Assembly: GCA_025352265.1 (NCBI GenBank)
Contig: JANXTS010000013.1
Coordinates: 1 to 64,000, forward strand
Direction of reading: 5' to 3'
Source: Variovorax sp.
Lineage (GTDB): Bacteria > Pseudomonadota > Gammaproteobacteria > Burkholderiales > Burkholderiaceae_C
DNA length: 64,000 nt
A program made the position numbers and the translations under genes. Each line of letters opens with the position of its first letter. Within the stretch, counting starts at the first letter, position 1. Shown one piece after another: positions 33,092 to 43,682 of this stretch. The notes under the pieces were generated by a model. That model was not told the DNA's origin. It saw only the letters and a list, made by a program, of their open reading frames with translations, and made no database searches.

Positions 33092-34324
33092 ATGCCTGCC
33101 TATTCCTTCGAAGCCATAGACCAGCAAGGCTTAGCCCGCAAAGGCGTGCTCGAAGCCGACACCGCCCGCAGCGCGCGCGGGCTGCTTCGCGCACAGGCTC
33201 TCATTCCATTGACCGTTACCTCCGTGGGCAGCGGCGGGCCCGATGCGCCTTCGTCGAGTGCCTGGCGCCGCGCACTGGCAGGCGGGCGCATCTTCAATTC
33301 CACCGCCTTGGCCATCTGGACGCGGCAACTCGCAGGATTGGTTTCTTCCGGCCTGCCGCTGGAGCGCGCCCTCACCGCGCTGACCGACGAAGCTGAAAGC
33401 GAACGCCAACGCAATCTGCTGGCCTCGCTACGGGCCGAAGTCAATGGCGGCTCACCGTTCGGACGGGCACTGTCGCAGCACCCGCACGAGTTCTCGCCGA
33501 TCTACACCGCGGTGATCAGCGCTGGCGAGCAGAGTGGCAACTTGGGCATGGTGCTGGAGCGGCTTGCCGACGACCTGGAACAAAGCATGGCGCTGCGGCA
33601 AAAGCTGGTCGGCGCCGCGTTGTACCCGGCCATCGTCACGCTGGTCGCGATCGCGATCGTGATCTTTCTGGTGAGCTACGTGGTGCCGCAGGTCGCCAAC
33701 GTGTTCGCCGGTACCAAGCGTGCGCTGCCATTTTTGACCGTCGCGATGCTCGGCCTGAGCGCCTTCGTCCGCAACTACGGCTGGGCCGTGCTAGTGGCCA
33801 TCGCCTTCATCGCCTTCAGCGCGCGGCTCGCATTGGCGCGAGCGGCTTTTCGCGAAAAATTCGATGCTGCCTGGCTCAACCTGCCGCTGGTCGGCAAGCT
33901 CGCGCGTCAATACAACGCGGCCCGATTCGCCAGCACGCTGGCGATGCTCACGACGGCTGGCGTGCCGATCCTGAAAGCGCTGCAAGCCGCGTCCGAAACG
34001 CTGAGCAACACCGCCATGCGCGCCGACGCGCTCGATGCGCTGGTGCTGGTGCGCGAAGGCGCGCCGCTGGCTTCGGCCCTGGCGCAAAAGAAACGCTTCC
34101 CCGGCATCGTCTCGATGTTCGCGCGGCTCGGCGAGCAAACCGGCACGCTGCCGCTGATGCTGCAGCGCGCCGCCAACCAGCTCGGCGCCGAGGTCCAACG
34201 GCGCGCGATGCATCTGGCGACCATCCTCGAACCGCTGCTGATCGTGGCGATGGGTGGCGTGGTCATGCTCATCGTGCTGGCGGTGCTGATGCCGATCATC
34301 CAGCTCAACCAGTTCGTGAAATAG
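33092..34324 (+). CDS. gspF: Type II secretion platform protein GspF
   Basis: Polytopic inner-membrane protein (410 residues) at the centre of the platform. It contains two T2SSF cytoplasmic domains (ALAIWTRQLAGLVSSGLPLERALTAL and ARQYNAARFASTLAMLTTAGVPILKAL), separated by membrane segments, and a last helix PLLIVAMGGVVMLIVLAVLMPIIQL. The N-terminal PAYSFEAIDQQGLARKGVLEAD is the GspF/PilC family start. The 79-bp gap after gspE holds nothing recognisable. It is the last clear gsp gene; no prepilin peptidase gene (gspO) is in the window. Confidence 0.95.
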   Translation: MPAYSFEAIDQQGLARKGVLEADTARSARGLLRAQALIPLTVTSVGSGGPDAPSSSAWRRALAGGRIFNSTALAIWTRQLAGLVSSGLPLERALTALTDEAESERQRNLLASLRAEVNGGSPFGRALSQHPHEFSPIYTAVISAGEQSGNLGMVLERLADDLEQSMALRQKLVGAALYPAIVTLVAIAIVIFLVSYVVPQVANVFAGTKRALPFLTVAMLGLSAFVRNYGWAVLVAIAFIAFSARLALARAAFREKFDAAWLNLPLVGKLARQYNAARFASTLAMLTTAGVPILKALQAASETLSNTAMRADALDALVLVREGAPLASALAQKKRFPGIVSMFARLGEQTGTLPLMLQRAANQLGAEVQRRAMHLATILEPLLIVAMGGVVMLIVLAVLMPIIQLNQFVK

Positions 34325-34333
34325 CAAGAACTC

Positions 34334-35233
34334 ATGGCCGTCACCCTGGACGACAAGCTCGTCGTCGCCATCTCATCCCGCGCGCTGTTCAATCTCGAAG
34401 AAGAAAATCGGCTGTTCGAATCGGGGGATCCGGAGGGCTACATGAAGCTGCAGTTCGAGCGGCTCGATGTGCCGGCGCAACCCGGCATCGCCTACTCACT
34501 GGTGCGCAAGCTGCTGCGCTTCAACGACGACGGTGTGCAGCGCGTCGAGGTCGTCATCCTGTCGCGCAACGATCCGGTTTCTGGCATGCGCATTTTCAAG
34601 TCGAGCGTGGCCGCCGACATCAAGCTGCAGCGCGGCGTGTTCACCCAGGGCCGCCCGCCGTTCGGTTATCTGCGTCCGCTGCGCGCGCACCTGTTCTTGT
34701 CGGTCAACGCAGAAGACGTGCGTGAAGCGCTCAACGCCGGCTTTCCTGCGGCGCGCGTGCTGGTCGAATCGGTCAAGGCAAGCGATGCCTATCCGGACGA
34801 GGTGCGCATCGCTTTCGATGGCGACGCTGTGCTCTTCAGCGACGAGGCGGAGCGCGTATTCCAGAGCCAGGGGCTCGATGCGTTCCAAGCGCACGAATCC
34901 AGCAAGGCCGAGTTGCCGCTACCGGAAGGCCCGTTCAAACCGTTGCTGGCCGCGCTGCATCGACTGCAACACGCTGGCAATGTCGACATGCGCATTCGCA
35001 CCGCATTGGTCACCGCGCGCAGCGCACCAGCGCACGAGCGCGCCATCCGCACGCTCATGAAGTGGAACATCCGCGTCGACGAGGCGATGTTCCTCGGCGG
35101 CCTGCCCAAGGGCGAATTCCTGCGCGAGTTCGAGCCCGATTTCTTCTTCGACGACCAGACTGGCCACGTCGACGCGGCGGCACGCCATGTGCCATCGGGT
35201 CATGTGTCGAGCGGCGTCAGCAACCCGCGCTGA
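34334..35233 (+). CDS. 5'-nucleotidase, cytosolic NT5C1-like family
   Basis: A 299-residue protein matching the bacterial 5'-nucleotidase family related to animal cytosolic 5'-nucleotidase I, which hydrolyses nucleoside monophosphates. It begins VTLDDKLVVAISSRALFNLEEENRLFE and has RNDPVSGMRIFKS and the acidic motif IAFDGDAVLFSDEAERVF, which supplies catalytic Asp residues. LMKWNIRVDEAMFLGGLPKG follows near the C-terminus. It starts 9 bp after gspF and may be co-transcribed with the secretion genes, although no functional link is known. Confidence 0.85.
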   Translation: MAVTLDDKLVVAISSRALFNLEEENRLFESGDPEGYMKLQFERLDVPAQPGIAYSLVRKLLRFNDDGVQRVEVVILSRNDPVSGMRIFKSSVAADIKLQRGVFTQGRPPFGYLRPLRAHLFLSVNAEDVREALNAGFPAARVLVESVKASDAYPDEVRIAFDGDAVLFSDEAERVFQSQGLDAFQAHESSKAELPLPEGPFKPLLAALHRLQHAGNVDMRIRTALVTARSAPAHERAIRTLMKWNIRVDEAMFLGGLPKGEFLREFEPDFFFDDQTGHVDAAARHVPSGHVSSGVSNPR

Positions 35234-35250
35234 AAAACCGCTGAAAATAG

Positions 35251-36657
<1,407 letters not shown>

Positions 36658-36755
36658 GCTTCCGCGATTTCAGCGTCGATTAAGGAAGACGGCGCCTGCG
36701 CCGCTAGGATCACCGCACCGCGCGTGCCGACGCGCTTCACGATGATGGCGGTTCG

Positions 36756-38600
36756 ATGTCCCCTGCTTCTTCCAGTCTTCCCGCAGCGTCGCTTGCGGAG
36801 CCCTCCCGGTCTTTCCTGCGGACGCTGCGGCGCATAGGACGCCTCTCGGCGCCCTACTTTCGTTCCGAAGAAAAGTGGAAGGCCTGGGGGCTGCTCATAG
36901 GCGTCGTCGCGCTGAACCTGGGCACGGTCTACGTGACGGTGCTAATCAACGACTGGAGCCGCGTCTTCTACGACGCACTGCAGGCCAAGAACCAACCCGT
37001 GTTCTGGACGCAGTTGCTGCGCTTCACCTACATCGCGATGGCCGGCATCCTGGTCGCCGTGCTCAAGTTCTACCTGACGCAACTCCTGCAAGTTCGGTGG
37101 CGCGCATGGATGACACGCAGCTACATGACGCGTTGGCTCGCTAACCACACTTTCTACCGGCTCGAACTCGCGCGCTATACGGCCCGCACGACGATCGACG
37201 GCGCACAAAGTGCCAATCCCGACAACCCGGACCAGCGTATCCAGGAAGACATGCAGCTCTTCACCGACTACACGGTGACGCTGTCGATGGGCATCCTGAA
37301 TTCGGTCGTAACGCTGGTCACCTTCATCGGAATCCTGTGGGGACTGTCAGGTCCGCTGGCGTTCACGCTGGGCGGGCAAAGCTTCTCGGTGCCTGGCTAC
37401 ATGGTCTGGGTCGCGGTGATCTACTGCGCCGTCGGCACGACGATCACGCACTACATCGGTCGTCCGCTGATCGGGCTCAATTTCCGCCAGCAGCGCTTCG
37501 AAGCCGACTTCCGACATCACCTGATCCGGGTGCGCGAGAACAGCGAAGCCATTGCGCTGGACCGCGGCGAAAAGGTCGAGCACGGACAACTCGACACGCG
37601 CTTCTCCAGCGTCCTGCGGAACTACCTCTCGCTCATCAAGCAGCAGAAAAACCTGGTGGCATTCACCGCCTCCTTCGGCCAGTTGTCGGTGGTGTTTCCG
37701 TTCTTTCTCGCAGCACCGCGCTTCTTCAGCGGCGCGATCCAGTTCGGCGAACTGATGCAGATCTCGCGCACCTTCAGCACGGTGCAGGACTCGCTCTCGT
37801 GGTTCGTCGACAACTACGACCGGGTGGCCGTCTGGCGCGCTACGGCCGACCGGCTTTCCACCTTCGACGACGCCATGCGCGCGCACGCGGAGACGCAGTC
37901 CACCGTCGCGCGCCAGCCCGGCACGCGACTGCACACGGGCGACCTTGATGTCGCACTGCCGGACGGCACCAAGCTGCTGCACCACGCCGCTTTGACCGTG
38001 CAGCCCGGCGAGAGCGTGCTGCTGCAGGGCCCCTCGGGCAGTGGCAAATCGACGCTGTTCCGTGCCTTTGCCGGCATCTGGCCCTTTGCGGTCGGCACCG
38101 TCGACGTGCCGAACAATACGATGTTCATCCCGCAGCGGCCCTATGTGCCGGATGGCAGTTTGCGCGACGCGTTGACCTATCCGAACCCGGCCTCCGATTA
38201 CAACGACGACGCCTTGCGCCAGGCGTTGAACGATGCGTTGCTGCCCGATCTCGCGAAGCGGCTGGACGACAGCGACGCCTGGAGCCAGAAGCTCTCCGGC
38301 GGCGAGCAGCAACGCCTCGCCATCGCGCGCGTGTTGCTCAAGAAACCGGCCTGGTTGTTCGCGGACGAGGCCACGAGCGCACTCGATGCCGAGGCCGAGG
38401 CCGTCTTGTACAAGCGGCTAGCGGCCACGGTGCAAGCGGCCGGTGGTGCCATGGTCTCGATCGCTCATCGACCTTCGGTAGGCGATCACCACAAGCAGCG
38501 CTGGACGCTGGTGCCACAAGCTGATGGCACCGGATCGGATGGCAAAGCGCGCTACCGATTGAGCACCGATGCGGGAAGTCCAGCCGGCGCTGCCGCGTAA
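36756..38600 (+). CDS. SbmA/YddA-like ABC transporter, fused membrane and ATPase domains
   Basis: A 614-residue half transporter of the ABC_membrane_2 (SbmA/BacA, peroxisomal ALD-like) family. The membrane domain spans about residues 40-340 and contains the family-typical EAA-like region (NPDQRIQEDMQLFTDYTVTLSMGILNSVVTLVTF) and FRHHLIRVRENSEAIALDRGE. The ATPase domain has Walker A QGPSGSGKSTLFRAFAGIWP, signature LSGGEQQRLAIARVLL, and Walker B (AWLFADEATSALD). Relatives import peptides, B12 or fatty acyl compounds; the substrate here is unknown. It is convergent with queC, 13 bp away. Confidence 0.9.
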   Translation: MSPASSSLPAASLAEPSRSFLRTLRRIGRLSAPYFRSEEKWKAWGLLIGVVALNLGTVYVTVLINDWSRVFYDALQAKNQPVFWTQLLRFTYIAMAGILVAVLKFYLTQLLQVRWRAWMTRSYMTRWLANHTFYRLELARYTARTTIDGAQSANPDNPDQRIQEDMQLFTDYTVTLSMGILNSVVTLVTFIGILWGLSGPLAFTLGGQSFSVPGYMVWVAVIYCAVGTTITHYIGRPLIGLNFRQQRFEADFRHHLIRVRENSEAIALDRGEKVEHGQLDTRFSSVLRNYLSLIKQQKNLVAFTASFGQLSVVFPFFLAAPRFFSGAIQFGELMQISRTFSTVQDSLSWFVDNYDRVAVWRATADRLSTFDDAMRAHAETQSTVARQPGTRLHTGDLDVALPDGTKLLHHAALTVQPGESVLLQGPSGSGKSTLFRAFAGIWPFAVGTVDVPNNTMFIPQRPYVPDGSLRDALTYPNPASDYNDDALRQALNDALLPDLAKRLDDSDAWSQKLSGGEQQRLAIARVLLKKPAWLFADEATSALDAEAEAVLYKRLAATVQAAGGAMVSIAHRPSVGDHHKQRWTLVPQADGTGSDGKARYRLSTDAGSPAGAAA

Positions 38601-38613
38601 GTCCGTCGACTGC

Positions 38614-39318
38614 TCAGTTGCCGACGACGTAGCGCTCCCACCCGTTCTTGCGCAACACGCACGCCGGACACGTGCCACAACCGTAGCCCCAGGCATGCCG
38701 ATGCGTGCGGTCGCCGAGGTAGCAGGTGTGCGTCTCCTCGACGATAAGTTCGACCAGCGGCAAGCCGCCCAGCCGCTCGGCCATCTGCCAGGTCTCGGCC
38801 TTGTCGATCCACATCAACGGCGTCTCGATGACCAGTCGCCGCTCCAGGCCGAGCGACAGGGCCAGTTGCATCGCCTTCATGGTGTCGTCGCGGCAATCGG
38901 GGTAGCCGGAGAAGTCGGTTTCGCAAACTCCGGTGACGATCACCTGGAGTCCGCGCCGGTAGGCCAGCGCGCCGGCGAGCGTGAGGAAAAGCAGGTTGCG
39001 ACCGGGCACGAAAGTGTTCGGCAAGCCGTCTGCCTGCATCGCAAAAGCGACTTCCTCGGTAAGCGACGAGCCGCCGAGTTGCGCCAGTGCATCGATCGTG
39101 AGCACATGGTCTTCGCCCAAGCGCGATACCCAGCGCGGAAAGCGTTCACGCAGCTTCGCCAGAATGCTGCCGCGCATGTCGAGCTCGATGCGATGGCGTT
39201 GGCCGTAGTCGAAGCCGAGTGTCTCGACGCGCTGGTATTTCGATAGCGCATCGGCGAGACAGGTCGTCGAGTCTTGGCCGCCGGAAAAGAGGACGAGTGC
39301 GGTGGTGTGGAGCGGCAT
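38614..39318 (-). CDS. queC: 7-cyano-7-deazaguanine synthase (QueC)
   Basis: Makes preQ0 from 7-carboxy-7-deazaguanine with ATP and ammonia, in queuosine synthesis. It has 234 residues. The PP-loop is [16 protein letters not shown], followed by [29 protein letters not shown], and [22 protein letters not shown] sequence. The C-terminal zinc site reads [17 protein letters not shown]. The only ATG matching the family N-terminus is at 39318; it has no Shine-Dalgarno sequence and is preceded by a T-rich run and a long hairpin. No other queuosine gene adjoins. Confidence 0.95.
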   Translation of the reverse strand: MPLHTTALVLFSGGQDSTTCLADALSKYQRVETLGFDYGQRHRIELDMRGSILAKLRERFPRWVSRLGEDHVLTIDALAQLGGSSLTEEVAFAMQADGLPNTFVPGRNLLFLTLAGALAYRRGLQVIVTGVCETDFSGYPDCRDDTMKAMQLALSLGLERRLVIETPLMWIDKAETWQMAERLGGLPLVELIVEETHTCYLGDRTHRHAWGYGCGTCPACVLRKNGWERYVVGN

Positions 39319-39322
39319 GATG

Positions 39323-39393
39323 AAAAAAATGTGATGGACGATCGGCGCCGCACACGACGCATCGACTGTGCGCCCACGTCGTGGCCGATCGTC
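39323..39393 (-). terminator. Long hairpin with T-run immediately upstream of queC
   Basis: On the minus strand, outer arms GACGATCGG (39385-39393) and CCGATCGTC (39337-39345) pair over 9 bp. Inner arms 39353-39359 and 39377-39383 pair over 7 bp. After the hairpin come seven T (39323-39329), ending 4 nt before the queC ATG. It could end the glycosyltransferase transcript (stop at 39509) or act as an attenuator of queC. The remaining sequence between 39394 and 39508 shows nothing else clear. Confidence 0.55.
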
Positions 39394-39508
39394 TCGGATG
39401 TCGCTTCTCAGTAAATCGCGCGATGGTGGCGATGCGTGTCGGGCTCCGACCTTGCGGTGGACGAACAAGGAGCCTGCGCACCGGAGGCAGCCTTTCGGCC
39501 GCGCTGCT

Positions 39509-41071
39509 CTAAGAGGGTGTCTTGACAACGACACCGGTTCGAAGTCGATACCAGGTACCAAACCGATTGTCGTATGCCGGCTCGTATAGTTCCTTGATCG
39601 CTATCGGCAATATGCCTCCCCCGTGATACGTCATCCGGTCTCGCTCCTTGCTTAGATAAATGAGCTTTGGCTTTTTCTGTCGAATCTCGCTGACTACCTG
39701 TTCCAGCTGGCGGGCGAGATAAAAAGTTGAGCCATTGATTTCGATGACCGGCCGACGTTGCAGCATGAAGTGCATCCTGGCGTCACCCCATACGACGATG
39801 CGATCCTGCTCGCCAACCAAGCCTCTGACCGCCTCTACAGACTCTTTGTACTCCGCCAACCGAGCATCGAGCGAATCGTCCAACGCGTTTTGGCTGGAGA
39901 CGGTAAAGGGCATCGCAGCGAACACCTTCACTACTTTTCGGCCCAACGGCCAGCCGAAATTAATTAGAACGCTGATGCTCAGTACCGCGATGGCGGCCTG
40001 TCGATAGCGCAGATTTTTTGTAGAACCGAGTCGGGACAGCACATCGACGAACCCCAGTGCTGCGAGTACGCCGAGCGGCAGAAAAAGGAGGTCGAAGTGA
40101 TAGTCCCAAAATGAAAGTACCTGCAGGGGAATGACAATCAGCGCCCCGACACACCACGCTGTACAGAGCAGTTCCAGGCGCGACCGCTTCTGCAACCCGT
40201 TAAAGGCCGCCCATGCGGCCCAGGGAACCAACGCTACTGTTCCGACGAGGAACCAGCGCGTCGAGCCCAGGAGTCTGAGTATGGTGTTGTGCTCGTACTC
40301 ACGCACCGCGATCCCTGGATACACGAATGCCGTCCACAGCGCTTCGTTCAAGGTGCCATTGAGTTGCATCCAGATCACCACCGGCAACAACGTGAGCAGG
40401 CAACCTGTAATCAACGGTGCCACTCGCCACTTGATCAAACTACCTCCGCTTACCCTGTATTTCCACCTGGCGTGGGCGAGTGCCGTCACGATCACAGCCA
40501 GGGGCAGAATCACCAGCATGGTTTTAAACAACGCGACGATCGCGAGCATCGCGCCGGCAATCGCGTAGCGCCCTGCCGTCGTGTGTTCTTTGCCTGGCTT
40601 CGGCTCCACGCCAACGCACCACAACACGACCGCGATGGGACCGCCCACAATCCATTCAACCTGGGAAAATTGATTGATGGAAGCCCGACCGTAAAAGCTC
40701 GCGAAACCGAAGCACGGCGCAAGGACGGCTGTGAGTGTGCCTCGCTGTCGCACGGCCGCCCATAGGACGCCGGCAACGCAGAGAGACCAGAAAAGATCCA
40801 TCCAGCGCAGCCCGAACGCATCGAAGCTGAAGAGCGATCCGACCGCCAAGTACCACCAATAGATTCCGGGTTGCTTCATATCCCAGAACTCGCGGTACAT
40901 CTGTGCACCTTCGGTCATCTCGCGTGCCGCGTACATGAAAAGCGCCTGGTCTTCGTTGAACGGGTAGTGCAGATGAAGCATCGTCAACAAAAGTACGACT
41001 GCCAGCACGATCAGGACGCTTGCACCGCCAGCTGCAGAACTGCGCCCATGCGCCGTGTTGATATTGCTCAT
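39509..41071 (-). CDS. Membrane glycosyltransferase, GT39/ArnT-like (GT-C fold)
   Basis: A 520-residue polytopic protein of the PMT/ArnT-like GT-C superfamily, which transfers sugars from polyprenyl-phosphate donors on the periplasmic side. After the first membrane helix it has the catalytic-loop pattern [19 protein letters not shown] with an acidic pair. The conserved [20 protein letters not shown] follows, then about ten hydrophobic segments and a soluble C-terminal domain. It lies 41 bp after the HAD-UbiA gene and is the last gene of a three-gene cassette with the EmrE-like protein. The acceptor is unknown. Donor is probably the lipid-linked pentose made by the UbiA partner (inference). 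Confidence 0.82.
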   Translation of the reverse strand: MSNINTAHGRSSAAGGASVLIVLAVVLLLTMLHLHYPFNEDQALFMYAAREMTEGAQMYREFWDMKQPGIYWWYLAVGSLFSFDAFGLRWMDLFWSLCVAGVLWAAVRQRGTLTAVLAPCFGFASFYGRASINQFSQVEWIVGGPIAVVLWCVGVEPKPGKEHTTAGRYAIAGAMLAIVALFKTMLVILPLAVIVTALAHARWKYRVSGGSLIKWRVAPLITGCLLTLLPVVIWMQLNGTLNEALWTAFVYPGIAVREYEHNTILRLLGSTRWFLVGTVALVPWAAWAAFNGLQKRSRLELLCTAWCVGALIVIPLQVLSFWDYHFDLLFLPLGVLAALGFVDVLSRLGSTKNLRYRQAAIAVLSISVLINFGWPLGRKVVKVFAAMPFTVSSQNALDDSLDARLAEYKESVEAVRGLVGEQDRIVVWGDARMHFMLQRRPVIEINGSTFYLARQLEQVVSEIRQKKPKLIYLSKERDRMTYHGGGILPIAIKELYEPAYDNRFGTWYRLRTGVVVKTPS

Positions 41072-41112
41072 TGCTTATTCGAATCTTTGCGAAAAGAAAT
41101 TGTGTTTGCGGC

Positions 41113-42558
41113 TCAACCGGCCAGGTACAGGACAACTGCAGCCATACCGACAGCGAGTCGGCTGACCCAGTCGCGCGCGGCAAAAACTACCGGGTCGTCG
41201 TGCAGGGCGCCCCGAACTGCTTTCAGCCAAATGCGCATCACCCAAAACAAGAAGATCGGGATCAGTGCCCAGAGGTAAACAGGGTTGACGTATCGCTCCG
41301 ACATTTGCGAGTCCTGCAGATACAAACTAAGCAGCAGTGCCGACATTTGGCCTGCGGCTATGCCCGCGCTCAAGACGAAGGTAACGTCGCCGGGCTGGTA
41401 ACCGCGATCGCGCGTCATCCGCTTCAAGGCATCCGACGATCCTGTCGTCAATTCGACGTAGCGCTTGGCCAATGCAAGGCTCAGAAAGATGAAGAGCGAA
41501 AACGACAATATCCAGAACGACAGCGGCTGACCCGTCGCTGCCGTTCCCGCAGCGACCCGCACCGTGTAGAGGCCTGCCAGCGAAAAAACATCGACTACCG
41601 CACGACGCTTTAAAAACAGGGAATAGGCGGTGGTCAGTGCGACATAAAAAAGCAGCACCCACAGAAAAACGTTCGGGAGAAATAGGAGCGAAAGCGTAAG
41701 CGACGCCAAAGCCAACCCGGTCGCCAGCGCAAGGCCGCGAGGCACCGAGATCTCGCCTGCCGCAAACGGTCTTGACCGCTTGCGGTGGTGCAGTCGATCA
41801 GACTGTAGATCGAGCAAATCATTGACGATATAAACCGCAGATGCAGCCAGCCCAAACGCGAAAAAGGCCAAGACGCTGTTTAGCAGCAGCGCACTGCTGA
41901 GGGCATGCAGCACCGGCATCAGAGGCAGGAACACCAGCACGTTCTTAAGCCATTGGTGCAGCCGCATTCCGTAGAGATAGCGCCGCAACGAGGTCGCCGG
42001 AGGCTCGATAACTACATCTATCTTTGTCAACCGGGCGGCGCGCTCAACCAACGAACGAGAGCGGCTCACGACAACCGCAGCGGCGGCGCCGCGCCATACG
42101 GCTAAATCCACGGTGCTGTCGCCCGCATAGCAAAACGGCACACCTTCGGCGTCATCCTGAATGGCCTTCAGCTTTGCGGCGCCGCGCATGTTGATGAGGC
42201 CGTCCGACGCCAAAACGGCATCGAACAGACCTAAATGGTCTGCAACCTGGCGCGCGAATTCTGCGTCGCTGGCGGTGGCGAGCACCACTCGGCGCCCGGC
42301 CGTACGTGCGCTTCGAATGAACTCAAGTACGGCGGGGCGATACGGAAGCGTGGCAACTTCGATGTCAACGTGCAGTGCAACTTTGCGCTTAAAAGCAGAT
42401 TTTCCCTGCACGACCCACGAAGGAATGCTGAGCAATGAGCGCGGTGATGAGCGCACCAATTGCAGCAACGATTCGTGCAGCAGATCAGTGGCGATCAATG
42501 TGCCGTCGAGATCGACGTAGAGCGGCACCGGTGAGCCCTCGAAAGCAAGGTTCGACAC
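41113..42558 (-). CDS. HAD phosphatase fused to UbiA prenyltransferase, DPPR-synthase-like
   Basis: A 481-residue two-domain protein. Residues 1-200 are a HAD hydrolase: DLDGT at 16-20, later FCYAGDSTVDLAVW. The C-terminal ~280 residues are a UbiA membrane prenyltransferase starting RLHQWLKNVLVFLPLMPVL. It carries NDLLDLQSDRLHHRKRSRP near residue 243, the NDxxDxxxDxxHxxKxxRP form seen in decaprenyl-phosphate 5-phosphoribosyltransferase (mycobacterial Rv3806c type) and NoeC. The natural reading is that the UbiA part attaches PRPP-derived phosphoribose to polyprenyl phosphate and the HAD part removes the 5-phosphate. Its ATG lies 4 bp after the EmrE-like gene. Function is inferred from motifs; fusions of this layout are usually annotated only as UbiA family. 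Confidence 0.82.
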   Translation of the reverse strand: MSNLAFEGSPVPLYVDLDGTLIATDLLHESLLQLVRSSPRSLLSIPSWVVQGKSAFKRKVALHVDIEVATLPYRPAVLEFIRSARTAGRRVVLATASDAEFARQVADHLGLFDAVLASDGLINMRGAAKLKAIQDDAEGVPFCYAGDSTVDLAVWRGAAAAVVVSRSRSLVERAARLTKIDVVIEPPATSLRRYLYGMRLHQWLKNVLVFLPLMPVLHALSSALLLNSVLAFFAFGLAASAVYIVNDLLDLQSDRLHHRKRSRPFAAGEISVPRGLALATGLALASLTLSLLFLPNVFLWVLLFYVALTTAYSLFLKRRAVVDVFSLAGLYTVRVAAGTAATGQPLSFWILSFSLFIFLSLALAKRYVELTTGSSDALKRMTRDRGYQPGDVTFVLSAGIAAGQMSALLLSLYLQDSQMSERYVNPVYLWALIPIFLFWVMRIWLKAVRGALHDDPVVFAARDWVSRLAVGMAAVVLYLAG

Positions 42559-42562
42559 CCTC

Positions 42563-42937
42563 TCAGCCCCTACCGAGGATCACGACGCCGACCAGGATGA
42601 TTGCGATCCCCAGCAAGCGTTGAGTGGTCAACGCCTCGCCGAAAAAATGCCAGGCAAGCACCGCTGCGATAACGTATCCCATCGACAGCATCGGATACGC
42701 GACGGTGACATCCACTCGCGTCAATGCAACGACCCACAGTGCGGCACTGATGAAATAGCAGGTGAGTCCAACCAGTATCCAGGGCTGCGAGGCCGCGCTC
42801 CACGCAGCCTCGACTATCGATCCGACATTTGACATGGACACTGAACCGATTGCTCGAGCGCCTGCCTTAAGCATCAGTTGGGCTGCCGAATTCAGCAGCA
42901 CACCCGCAAAAATAATGGCGAAAGTGCTTAGATTCAC
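42563..42937 (-). CDS. EmrE/ArnE-like small membrane protein, probable lipid-linked sugar flippase subunit
   Basis: A 124-residue protein with four hydrophobic helices of the EamA/SMR superfamily. Features are LNSAAQLMLKAGAR in helix 1 (as in ArnE/ArnF), ALTRVDVTVAYPMLSMGYVIAAVLAW, and a C-terminal LLGIAIILVGVVILGRG. It lacks the Glu14 context typical of drug exporters and sits directly before a polyprenyl-sugar synthase. A role in moving the lipid-linked pentose across the membrane is therefore more likely than drug export. First gene of the minus-strand cassette. Confidence 0.8.
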   Translation of the reverse strand: MNLSTFAIIFAGVLLNSAAQLMLKAGARAIGSVSMSNVGSIVEAAWSAASQPWILVGLTCYFISAALWVVALTRVDVTVAYPMLSMGYVIAAVLAWHFFGEALTTQRLLGIAIILVGVVILGRG

Positions 42938-43205
42938 GCCTCTGAGCCTTTGTACATTCCGCGCGAACGCAACGCTGCACTGAAGCTTGGCATCGAAAAC
43001 TCCGGGTTAAACGCAAGCCGCCGCGAAACAATGTTTCGCCAAAGAACTGCCTGTTGCGACGCGGTATGTCCGAGTTGCATTGGGGTGCCTAAGGTTAGTG
43101 CAATGTCACAACAAAAGACTTAGTTTACAAACAGCATTGAATTGAAATCTGCCGCTGCGTGCGATTTGCAACACGCAGGCCGGTCCGGCCTTTGGCTGCA
43201 GCGAA
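42938..43205. other. Intergenic region upstream of the glycosylation cassette
   Basis: A 268-bp stretch without a gene, visibly richer in A/T than the flanks around 43085-43145. It should hold the cassette's promoter and the 3' end of the DUF1854 gene. A small AGGCCGG-T-CCGGCCT palindrome and a CTGCGTG / CACGCAG pair occur near 43154-43192, neither followed by a T-run. No further coding or RNA feature was found. Confidence 0.4.
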
Positions 43206-43682
43206 CTAAAGAAAGCGCTCGAGCAACTTGCGCGAGGCGCGATCCAGCATCTTCACATCGGGGATGCGGAATTGCACGCCGTGTGCGCTGGCGATCAACA
43301 ATGCGCCGCCTTCGAGCCGACGAATGTCTTCCTCGGCTTTCAGCACGAAGCTCGTCGCGCCGCGATCGGTGCTGACGGTCCAGGTGCTCGGCACGCCAAA
43401 GCTCGACACCGTGCACAGCTGCAGCAGCGTCGGTGCAAAGTCGCGCACCGCCAAGTCTTGCGCCAGCAAAGCACGAGCTGTGGGCGGTACATCGTCCAGC
43501 CGGTCGATCCACATGACTTCCTTGCCATCGCTGCCGACCAACGAGACGCCGGCATCCGGCGCGCTGAGCGGAAAGGCGCGCACCGGCACGATGCCGATGT
43601 GGCGTACCCCGTCGGTGGCAGTCAGCACGAGTCGCCCGAAAGCGTCGCGTTCTATGGCTATCTGGATGTTGGTCGTGTTCAT
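43206..43682 (-). CDS. DUF1854-family protein of the cyanophycin locus
   Basis: A 158-residue soluble protein matching DUF1854, a family found next to cyanophycin synthetase and ABC exporter genes. It reads IERDAFGRLVLTATDGVRHIGIVPVRAFPLS at the start, GKEVMWIDRLDDVP in the middle, and ends with ALLIASAHGVQFRIPDVKMLDRASRKLLERF. It has no signal peptide or membrane segment. The ATG overlaps the ABC gene stop (ATGA), so it is made together with the transporter and may be a subunit or regulator of it. No biochemical function is known to me. Confidence 0.85.
   Translation of the reverse strand: MNTTNIQIAIERDAFGRLVLTATDGVRHIGIVPVRAFPLSAPDAGVSLVGSDGKEVMWIDRLDDVPPTARALLAQDLAVRDFAPTLLQLCTVSSFGVPSTWTVSTDRGATSFVLKAEEDIRRLEGGALLIASAHGVQFRIPDVKMLDRASRKLLERFL

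Noticed and set aside
43154..43192. CTGCGTG / CACGCAG and AGGCCGG / CCGGCCT pairs after the DUF1854 gene
   Set aside because: Possible terminator, but no T-run follows in the direction of transcription and the second palindrome has almost no loop.
42938..43205. Idea that the region upstream of the glycosylation cassette hides a DprE-like epimerase fragment
   Set aside because: All frames are short and interrupted; no flavin or SDR motif is present.
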